Assembly (NCBI GenBank): GCA_004552155.1
Contig: SFPF01000090.1
Span: forward strand, 1-29,460
DNA from: Bacteroidales bacterium
Lineage (GTDB): Bacteria; Bacteroidota; Bacteroidia; Bacteroidales; Bacteroidaceae
DNA length: 29,460 nt
Direction: 5' to 3'
Shown piece by piece: positions 22,904 to 29,460 of the stretch. The notes beneath the pieces are model-generated. The model did no database searches. It had not been told where the DNA came from and saw only the letters and a list, made by a program, of their open reading frames with translations. The position numbers and the translations under genes are program-made. How positions within the stretch are numbered: position 1 is the stretch's first letter; each line of letters starts with the position of its first letter.

Positions 22904-24955
22904 ATGAACGCAAAAGATACACGCCGACACGGCACAGAAGATTTCGTAACGCTCACCGACCTGTGGCGCATCTGCAAGGCCAACCGCCGCTGGTTCGTGC
23001 TCTCCCTCTGCCTCTGTCTCGGCATTGCCTTCTACTACCTCTTCACCACGCCGCCCCTCTATATGCGTGAGGCGGCTGTGCTTGTGAAGCAGGAGCAGAT
23101 GGGCAAGAGCGCGGTGAAAACACCGTCGGAAGAAGACTTTAACAACATCGGCCTCGTGCAGCAGAGCACCAACGTGGCCAACGTGCAGCGCGAACTCACC
23201 TCCCTGCGCGTGCTGACGGAAGTGTGCCGCCGCCTCTTCCCCAAAGAGTGCACCACTGATGCCGATGCCCTGCGCAAGGCCGAGGGCATTCGCGGGAGGC
23301 TGAAAGCAAAGATAGAAAACGACAAGTCAACCATCGTAAACATCACCTACACAGACCCCTCGCCCGTCACGGCCGAGCGCGTGCTGGGCATGGCGGTGCA
23401 GGTGTACAACGAGCAATGGGTGGCCGACAAAAACCTGGTCACGGCCAATGCCTCGCGCTTCATTCAAGACCGCCTCACGCTCTTGGAAAAGGAACTGGGC
23501 AACGTGGACGACAGCATCTCTGCCTTTAAGATGCGCAACAACATCACCAGTCTCGAGCAGGTGAGCGACATCTATCTGCAACAGCAAAGCCAGTCGGACC
23601 AACTCCTGCCCACCAACTCGGGCATCAACAACGTGGTGGCGGAAACGCAAATCAACCTCTACAACACGATGCTCATGCAACTGAAGAGCAACCTCTACGG
23701 CACGTCGGCGCAAAATCCGCTCATCATCAAGCAGGAGGCAGAGTTGGAAGACGTGCGGGGGAATATTTTCGCCACCATCACCAACCAAATCAAGACCATA
23801 GACATCCAGTTGCAAGCCCTGCAAGGCTACAACGGAGAGGCAAGCAGCAAACTCTCCTCCAACCCCGAGCAGGCCAAGCATCTCGTGTCGGTGGAGCGCG
23901 AGCAAAAGGTGAAGGAAAGCCTCTACCTCTATCTGCTGCAAAAGAAAGAGGAGAACGAAATCAACCAAACCTACACCTCGCTCAACACGCAGGTTATCGA
24001 CATGCCCCACGGCAGCGACCTGCCCACGTCGCCCAACAAGCGCATGGTGCTGCTTGTGGCAGTGCTCTTGGGGCTTGTGATACCCGTGGCGGTGCTCTTT
24101 GTGAAGGAAAGCATGAACACCACCGTGCGCGACCGCTACGACATAGAGCACCGCTCCACGCTCCCGCTCATCGGCGAAGTGCCCCTCCACGACTTCTCGC
24201 CCAAGGGCATGTGGCAAAAGTTGCGCTCCGCCCTGCGGCACGTGCATAGGCATCACATTACAAAAGACATCATCGTGGTGAAGCCCGACAGCCAAAACCT
24301 CATCAACGAGGCTTTCCGCATTATCCGCACCAACCTCGAATTTATGACCGGCAAGGGACACGGCGGCAATGTCTACATCGTCACCTCCGGCAACCCCGGT
24401 TCGGGCAAGACGTTCGTATCGGTGAACCTCGCCGTGGCCATGGCGATTAAGGAGCACAAGGTACTGCTCATCGACGGCGACCTGCGCCACGCCTCCGCCA
24501 CCCGCTGCTTCCACCCCAAGTCGGCGGGACTTGCAGACTATCTTGGCGAGCGCCACGACAATATAGACGAACTCATCGTAGAGTCGCAAGCCTATCCCAA
24601 CCTGTACGTCCTGCCTGTGGGCACGATACCGCCCAACCCCACGGAACTGCTCTCGGGCGACCGCCTCTCCCGGCTCATTGCCGAGGTGCGCCATCGGTAC
24701 GACTTCGTGCTGATTGACTGCCCGCCCACAACCACGCTCGCCGACGTGGATATTATTGAGCGCCACGCCGACCGCACGCTCTTCATCGTCCGTGCCGGCC
24801 TCTTCCTGCGCAAGCGTATTCCCGATCTCGAGGCTGACGCTGCCAACGGGAATTACAAGCATCTCTCCGTTATCCTCAATGCGTCCGACATGGGCAATCG
24901 CTACGGCTACCGTTACGGCAATAGGTATGGGAGATACGGGAGGTCGTATTATTAA
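22904..24955 (+). CDS. Wzc-type polysaccharide co-polymerase / bacterial tyrosine autokinase
   Basis: The 683-residue protein has two membrane helices (about 31-48 and 383-402) flanking a periplasmic Wzz domain, then a cytoplasmic BY-kinase domain. The Walker A motif is SGNPGSGKT, Walker A' is VLLIDGDLR and Walker B is FVLIDCPPTT. A C-terminal tyrosine cluster (YGYRYGNRYGRYGRSYY) is the autophosphorylation tail. It controls chain length and export of the EPS with the Wza-like protein. It is shorter than relatives of about 800 residues. QQQSQSD joins QLLPTNSGINN directly near 23594-23600, where I expect about 28 more coiled-coil residues, and the region around residues 110-130 may also be short. 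It lies between two MITE-like elements. Confidence 0.88.
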   Translation: MNAKDTRRHGTEDFVTLTDLWRICKANRRWFVLSLCLCLGIAFYYLFTTPPLYMREAAVLVKQEQMGKSAVKTPSEEDFNNIGLVQQSTNVANVQRELTSLRVLTEVCRRLFPKECTTDADALRKAEGIRGRLKAKIENDKSTIVNITYTDPSPVTAERVLGMAVQVYNEQWVADKNLVTANASRFIQDRLTLLEKELGNVDDSISAFKMRNNITSLEQVSDIYLQQQSQSDQLLPTNSGINNVVAETQINLYNTMLMQLKSNLYGTSAQNPLIIKQEAELEDVRGNIFATITNQIKTIDIQLQALQGYNGEASSKLSSNPEQAKHLVSVEREQKVKESLYLYLLQKKEENEINQTYTSLNTQVIDMPHGSDLPTSPNKRMVLLVAVLLGLVIPVAVLFVKESMNTTVRDRYDIEHRSTLPLIGEVPLHDFSPKGMWQKLRSALRHVHRHHITKDIIVVKPDSQNLINEAFRIIRTNLEFMTGKGHGGNVYIVTSGNPGSGKTFVSVNLAVAMAIKEHKVLLIDGDLRHASATRCFHPKSAGLADYLGERHDNIDELIVESQAYPNLYVLPVGTIPPNPTELLSGDRLSRLIAEVRHRYDFVLIDCPPTTTLADVDIIERHADRTLFIVRAGLFLRKRIPDLEADAANGNYKHLSVILNASDMGNRYGYRYGNRYGRYGRSYY

Positions 24956-24990
24956 AACATAACCTATCGGTTTACTTAGTTGTAGAATTT

Positions 24991-25191
24991 GACAAAAACC
25001 GTAAAAACCGCTTGCTTCGTTTGAAGCCCGGGGCACGCGCCAGTAGGGGCGTTTTGCAAAACGCCCGGTAATCGGTTGTCTGCATTAGTCGAGCCTTTCG
25101 GCGCACACGGCGGGCGTTCTGCAGAACGCCCCTACTCCGATAAGGCGAGCCGTAAGGCCACACAGGACAAGTGGTTTTGATTGTTTTTGTC
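24991..25191. mobile_element. 201-bp MITE-like element, copy B
   Basis: The 24-bp terminal inverted repeats (start GACAAAAACC at 24991, end GTTTTTGTC at 25191) match those of copy A, and the next bases inward (CTTGCTTCGTTTGAAGCCC-type) are shared too. The interior holds two palindromes of the GGGCGTT..AACGCCC family at 25046-25066 and 25112-25132. No coding capacity. It fills the Wzc-flippase gap. Confidence 0.7.
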
Positions 25192-25236
25192 AAATCCAAT
25201 TAACCATTAAAAATATATAAGCATAACCAACCTACC

Positions 25237-26742
25237 ATGACCACCGCCAACCGACGCATCGCGAAGAACACGGGCTACATGTACGTGCGGCTTTTCACCA
25301 TGACGGTGATAGGTCTCTACACCTCGCGCCTTGTGCTCGAGGTGCTCGGCGTGTCGGACTTCGGACTCTTCGCCGTAGTGGGCGGCGTGCTGGCCATGTT
25401 CACCTTCATCAGTGGCTCGCTGTCGAAAGTCACGGCGCGGTTTCTCAACACCGAGATGGGTAGCCCCGGGGGTAATCCCAACGCCACGTTCAACATATGC
25501 CTGTTGCTGCACATCGCCCTCGCGCTCATCGTGGCCCTCTTGGCAGAAACCATCGGCCTGTGGTATATTGAGCACAAACTCAACGTGGCAGCCGGGAAAA
25601 TGGACGATGCCCTTATCGTCTACCACATTTCCATCGCCACCGCGTGCCTCGGCATCGTCAACAGCCCCTACCAAAGCCTCTTTTGCGCCCATGAGCGCTT
25701 CGGCTTTCTCACCGCGCTCGACATCACCAACAGTTTTGTGCGCCTTGGCTGCATCTTGCTGCTCGCGCTTTACGACGGTCCCTATGCCCTGCGCCTCTAC
25801 GCCGTGATCTACAGCCTCACGACGGTCAACACGTTTGCCGTCTACCACCTCTATGCCCACAAGCAGTGGCGCGACACCGTGCGGCTGCGTTATGTGAGCG
25901 GCTGGCAGCGATACCGAGAGGTGCTTGTCTTTAATAATTGGAACATGCTCGCCACAATGGCCTACATGGCGCGTACCTCGGGCGCGGACCTGCTCATCAA
26001 CGCCTTCTTCAACACGGCGGTCAACGGCGCTTTTGCCATCAGCAAAACGGTGAATACCTACGTGGCAGACTTCTCCACGAAGTTCGACGGGGCTTCCGCG
26101 CCGCAAATCATACAGGCGTACGCCGCAGGCGACAAGCCGCGCTACACCTATCTCTGCAACAAACTCGGACGCTTCACGATATTGCTCTTCGAACTGCTCT
26201 GCTTCCCCATGCTCATCGAACTGGGCTATCTGCTGCACCTGTGGCTGGGGCAAGTGCCCGACGGCGCGGTGGAGTTCACGTTCTACAACATCATCATCGG
26301 CGGCGTGTCCATCACCTGCGGCGGCATCTACAACCTCGTCAATGCCTCCGGGCGCATCAAGTGGTTCAAAATAGAGATTTCCGCGCTGATGCTGGTATGC
26401 CTGCCCGTGGGCTACGTGCTCTATAGCCTCGGCTACCCGCCCGTGTCGCTCCTCGTGCTCTTCATCATTGCCGATGCGCTGGCGAGGGTCATCAAACTGA
26501 TTCTGCTGCGCCGCCTCTTGGGCTTCGACTCTTGGCAGTATGTCCGCGAGGCGTATGTGCGCCCCGGCATCATCGCCCTCATTATGGGGGCCGTGCTTTG
26601 GGCGTACGCGCAACTTGGCATCAACGCTCCCTTGCACCGCCTCTGCGGCATCGCCCTCTGCTTCCTGCTCACCGCCGCCCTCATCTGGGCAATCGGACTG
26701 ACCCGAAACGAGCGCAGGAAAATTTTGAAGAAGATAATATAG
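25237..26742 (+). CDS. Polysaccharide flippase (Wzx-like, MATE/MOP superfamily)
   Basis: The 501-residue polytopic membrane protein has about 12-14 hydrophobic segments. Its opening NRRIAKNTGYMYVRLFTMTVIGLYTSRLVLEVLGVSDFGLFAVVGGVLAMF is the usual start of Bacteroidetes O-antigen/EPS flippases. The segment VNGAFAISKTVNTYVADFSTKFDGASAPQIIQAYAAGD is also characteristic. It should move lipid-linked repeat units across the inner membrane. The C-terminus is basic and cytoplasmic (NERRKILKKII). Length is normal and no lesion is evident. It follows MITE-like copy B and precedes the glycosyltransferases. Confidence 0.88.
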   Translation: MTTANRRIAKNTGYMYVRLFTMTVIGLYTSRLVLEVLGVSDFGLFAVVGGVLAMFTFISGSLSKVTARFLNTEMGSPGGNPNATFNICLLLHIALALIVALLAETIGLWYIEHKLNVAAGKMDDALIVYHISIATACLGIVNSPYQSLFCAHERFGFLTALDITNSFVRLGCILLLALYDGPYALRLYAVIYSLTTVNTFAVYHLYAHKQWRDTVRLRYVSGWQRYREVLVFNNWNMLATMAYMARTSGADLLINAFFNTAVNGAFAISKTVNTYVADFSTKFDGASAPQIIQAYAAGDKPRYTYLCNKLGRFTILLFELLCFPMLIELGYLLHLWLGQVPDGAVEFTFYNIIIGGVSITCGGIYNLVNASGRIKWFKIEISALMLVCLPVGYVLYSLGYPPVSLLVLFIIADALARVIKLILLRRLLGFDSWQYVREAYVRPGIIALIMGAVLWAYAQLGINAPLHRLCGIALCFLLTAALIWAIGLTRNERRKILKKII

Positions 26743-26794
26743 ACATCTATTTAAGCAATAGAATCTATAGTCACAATAAAAATAAAAAGTTCCC

Positions 26795-27957
26795 ATGAAA
26801 GTCCTCCACATAGCACTCACCGGCATCGCGCCCTCCTGGCGCAAGGCATCGACAGCAAGGTGCTCGTGGCATTCAAGCGCACCGACTTGGACACTGTGTT
26901 CCAAGCCGTGCCCAACCAATACATGTGGGGGACGGGCGGCGCGGCGATGTTTCTGCAAAAGGCGGCACGCCGCTTCGGCATCTGCCTGAACAGGTACGAC
27001 AGGGTGCACTACTCCATGCCCGTCACGCCCTACGACCTTTCAGAGCACCCGCTCGTACAGGAAGCCGACGTGATCAACCTCCACTTTGTGGCAGACTTCC
27101 TCGACTACGAAAGTTTCTTCCGAAACGTGCGCAAGCCCATAGTCTGGACGATGAGAGACGAGAACCCCGGCTTGGGCGGCTTCCATTATACTTCCGACAA
27201 GGAAGAGTTCTATCCCTATTTTGCCGAAATAGAAGACGAGTTTGCCGCCATTAAGAAACGCGCCGTGGCGGAGTGCGAACGGTTGCACATCGTGGCGCTC
27301 TCCCAAAATATGCGCGGCTATTGCACGCAAAGCGCGTGCTTCGCCGGCCGCCCCGTGACGGTTATCCCCAACGCCATCAACGCCGCCGACTTCCGCCCCT
27401 ATTGCCGCAACGAAGCACGCAAATATCTGGGCATCGGCGAGAACGATGCCGTCATAGCGTTTGTGAGTTGCGCCATCGGCGACGAGCGCAAAGGATTTGC
27501 CGACCTTGCACTTGCCGTGCAGCGTTTGCAGGCCAAGACCTCCGTGCCGCTCAACGTGCTCTGCGTGGGAACCAACGATTACAGCGGTCCGCTACCTCGG
27601 GGCTGCCGCTTCCTCGGGCATATCGCCACGGTGGACCAACTGTCGACCGTTTACTCCGCCGCCGACGTCTTTGCCGCCCCGTCCTATCAGGAATCCTTTG
27701 GCAAGACCGTGGTAGAAGCCCTTTGCTGCGGCACGCCCGTGGTAAGCACGCCCGTAGGCATCGCTCCCGAAATCATCAATGAACGCAACGGCGCGCTTTG
27801 CCGCGTGGGCGACATCGCCGACCTCGCCCGCGCCCTGCAGCACGTTCTGGAGCGCACCTACGACAAGGAGGCCATCCGGCAAGAAGCCCGCACCGCTTTC
27901 CGACCCGCTGCCGTGGCAGAGAAATATATAAAGTTGTATCAGGAAGTAAATAAGTAG
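26795..27957 (+). pseudogene. Glycosyltransferase family 4, N-terminus frameshifted by a small deletion
   Basis: ATG 26795 begins MKVLHIALTG, the usual GT4 N-terminal strand and glycine, but the rest of the protein is in another frame, from about HRALLAQGIDSKVLVAFKR to the stop at 27957. Relatives have about 10-15 residues (a glycine-rich loop and helix) between these parts, so a short deletion near 26823-26826 explains both the gap and the frame change. The body is typical: VTVIPNAINAADF, a DERKGF acceptor-lobe segment and the nucleotide-sugar motif SYQESFGKTVVEALCCGTPVVST (EX7E). The internal ATG at 26860 would give a form lacking the first strand. The stop codon lies inside an 8-nt repeat array (27944-27959). 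Confidence 0.82.
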
Positions 27958-28045
27958 ACGAGGAGATTTTCGTGCAAGCGAGCGCAGAGCCGAACTTGTT
28001 CGGACTATGCCGAGCGCAGCCGAAAATCACGAAGTAAACAAGTAA
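27944..28045. repeat. Hairpin repeat copy 4 framed by 8-nt arrays
   Basis: The core at 27967-28031 closely matches copy 3 (5093-5160), with the CCGAAC/GTTCGG hairpin. AGTAAATA/AGTAGACG units precede it and AGTAAACA units follow. The first array overlaps the end of the GT4 coding region and supplies its stop codon. Confidence 0.72.
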
Positions 28046-28064
28046 AGATGAAATAAAGCCAAAT

Positions 28065-28862
28065 ATGCCGAACCCGCAGCCCAGAATATCCGTCATCACC
28101 GTAACGTTCAACTGCGCCGCCCTTGTGGAAAGGACGATGCAAAACGTGCTGCGGCAGACGTACCCCAATCTCGAGTACATCGTGATCGACGGCGGCAGCA
28201 CCGACGGCACCGCAGGCATCATAGCCCGCTATGCCGACCGCCTCGCCTACACCGTGTCGGAGCCCGACCGAGGCATCTACCACGCCATGAACAAAGGCGT
28301 GCAGGTCGCAACGGGCGACTGGGTGCTGTTCAGAAATGCCGGTGACTTTTTCTTCAACGACCGCGTGGTGGCAGACGTGTTTGCCCATTACGCCGACCGC
28401 GGCGAGGACGTGATAGAGGGCGGCACGCGCTGCTTCGTGGCAGATGCCTACCGCGACAAGGCCGCCGCCGTGCCGACAGGCAATGTGTGGCGCGACGCCA
28501 ACCTTTCGCACCCCTCCGCCTTTATCCGCCGCGAGGCACTGCTCGGCAATCCCTATCCCGAAGATTTGAAGATAGCCGCCGACTATTATTTCTTCCAGAA
28601 AATGCTGCTCGGCGGTGGCCGGTGCGCCGCTTACCCCGGCATCGTGTCGCTCTTCGAGTGTGAGCAGGGCGTGTCGAACAGCAGCCTGAGCCGCGCCTGG
28701 CAGGAACGCTTGCAGATATTGCGCCGCCTCGGTGCGCCGGAAGAGGAAATTCGCCTAGCCTCGTGGCTCAACCGCTTTGCCCCCTTCGCCCGCTTTTCGC
28801 GCAAGCGCAAATTCAGGGGCTGGACCAAGCAAGCGGCAGATATAACGCTTAAAGAAGTATGA
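28065..28862 (+). CDS. Glycosyltransferase family 2 (WcaE-like)
   Basis: The 265-residue GT-A fold enzyme contains ISVITVTFNCAALVERTMQNVLRQTYPNLEYIVIDGGSTDGT at the N-terminus, the EPDRGIYHAMNKGVQVATGDWVLF donor-site segment with its conserved GD, and an acceptor-side LSHPSAFIRREAL. It should add one sugar to the EPS repeat unit; donor and acceptor are unknown. It looks complete. The last bases overlap the start of the next glycosyltransferase (ATGA), which supports coupling. Confidence 0.88.
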   Translation: MPNPQPRISVITVTFNCAALVERTMQNVLRQTYPNLEYIVIDGGSTDGTAGIIARYADRLAYTVSEPDRGIYHAMNKGVQVATGDWVLFRNAGDFFFNDRVVADVFAHYADRGEDVIEGGTRCFVADAYRDKAAAVPTGNVWRDANLSHPSAFIRREALLGNPYPEDLKIAADYYFFQKMLLGGGRCAAYPGIVSLFECEQGVSNSSLSRAWQERLQILRRLGAPEEEIRLASWLNRFAPFARFSRKRKFRGWTKQAADITLKEV

Positions 28863-29460
28863 AGGTATCAATCATAATCCCCGTCTATAATGCCGAACGC
28901 ACGCTCGAACGTTGCGTCAACTCTGTGCTGCGGCAGACCTATCGCGACGTTGAGGCTGTGCTGGTGGACGATGCTTCTGCCGACGGCTCGCGCGATATGC
29001 TGCGCATTTACGAAAAGAGCAATCCGCGCATTAGAATAGTGGAGCACGAGCGCAACCAGGGGCAGATGCTCACGCGCCGCGACGGTTGCCAGGCGGCGAC
29101 GGGCGACTGCATTATGTTTCTCGATGCCGACGATGAGTTGCCCCTTGATGCCGTGCAGCGGCTCGTAGAAGCACGGGGCGATGCCGATATTGTTTGCGGG
29201 AATATCCTTAAAAAGAGAACCGGAGGCAGAGAGGAACTGATAGCCAACCAGCCCCTCGACACCATGCTACACACGCAGATTTACGACCATCTGCTCACCG
29301 AGCGGCTGAAACACAGCCTCTGCGGCAAACTCTACAACGCAGAGTTGTTTCGCTCGCCGGACCTCAAATACTACGACGGGCTTACCATCAGCGAGGACGG
29401 TTGCCTGTTCTATCAGCTCGTGCAGCTGGCCCGCCATCTGCGGACAATCGACGCCACGGT
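28859..29460 (+). CDS. Glycosyltransferase family 2, partial (3' end outside window)
   Basis: ATG 28859 overlaps the TGA of the previous gene by 4 bp, and the frame is open to the window edge (200 codons). It reads MKVSIIIPVYNAERTLERC, an LVDDASADGS motif, and the DXD metal site in IMFLDADDE (near residue 87), followed by SEDGCLFYQLVQLA. These are the hallmarks of a GT-A family 2 enzyme of the EPS/LPS type. It is the last visible gene of the exopolysaccharide locus. Confidence 0.88.
   Translation, partial: MKVSIIIPVYNAERTLERCVNSVLRQTYRDVEAVLVDDASADGSRDMLRIYEKSNPRIRIVEHERNQGQMLTRRDGCQAATGDCIMFLDADDELPLDAVQRLVEARGDADIVCGNILKKRTGGREELIANQPLDTMLHTQIYDHLLTERLKHSLCGKLYNAELFRSPDLKYYDGLTISEDGCLFYQLVQLARHLRTIDAT

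Noticed and set aside
23327..25036. Long minus-strand open frame (569 codons) antisense to the Wzc gene
   Set aside because: It mirrors a clear plus-strand gene, has low-complexity Val/His/Arg-rich composition and no motif. This is an effect of GC-rich codon usage.
25207..27009. 600-codon minus-strand open frame across flippase and GT4
   Set aside because: It is antisense to two recognisable proteins and rich in His/Glu/Val/Arg without any domain; a reading shadow.
1..29460. tRNA or rRNA genes
   Set aside because: No cloverleaf with TTCGA-type T-loop plus CCA-adjacent acceptor stem or rRNA-like conserved stretch was found by reading the gene-free regions.

Overview
The window looks like a chromosomal segment of a fairly GC-rich Bacteroidales, probably Prevotellaceae-like. 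The evidence is the TAnnTTTG-type -7 promoter boxes, the thiSGHF order behind a TPP riboswitch, an RprX/RprY-type two-component pair, a DUF4738-type lipoprotein, the queuosine block (YhhQ, QueC, QueF) and a Wza/Wzc/flippase/glycosyltransferase exopolysaccharide locus. The species cannot be fixed from sequence alone. I saw no rRNA, tRNA, CRISPR array, transposase or phage gene.

Layout. 1-2.2 kb (+): the end of an outer-membrane barrel gene and two lipoproteins. 2.3-5.6 kb (-): thiazole biosynthesis (thiS, thiG, broken thiH, thiF) behind a TPP riboswitch. 5.8-6.6 kb (+): an orphan LytTR response regulator. 6.6-7.2 kb: gene-free, with hairpins and a 179-bp near-palindromic element. 7.2-11.0 kb (-): a secreted GH31 glycosidase with FN3, F5/8C, dockerin-like and cohesin-like parts. 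11.2-12.5 kb (-): a clostripain-family lipoprotein protease. 12.6-15.1 kb (+): a DUF4738-type lipoprotein and the queuosine genes behind a candidate preQ1-I riboswitch. 15.2-18.0 kb (+): a broken FtsB/DivIC-like gene, a small membrane protein, pgi with a frameshift, and a HAD phosphatase. 18.2-20.4 kb (+): RprX/RprY-type kinase (broken) and regulator. 20.5-21.0 kb (-): a flavin-reductase-like protein. 21.1-21.6 kb: a second near-palindromic element and a G9 tract. 21.65 kb to the end (+): export lipoprotein, Wzc-type kinase, flippase and three glycosyltransferases, the last cut by the window edge.

Two things stand out. First, intergenic space is rich in dispersed structured repeats: (i) two 178/179-bp elements with four 17-bp palindromes on an exact 21-bp period; (ii) two foldback elements with shared terminal inverted repeats on either side of the wzc-type gene; (iii) hairpin repeats with compensatory base changes, often flanked by 8-nt AGTAAACA-type arrays. 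Second, at least eight otherwise well-conserved genes carry apparent internal deletions or frame breaks, including a 10-bp tandem duplication in pgi. Several breakpoints fall on short perfect inverted repeats. This could be an assembly or amplification artefact or a real mutational process; reads would decide.

Protein functions are assigned from family motifs read by eye. No database search was run.
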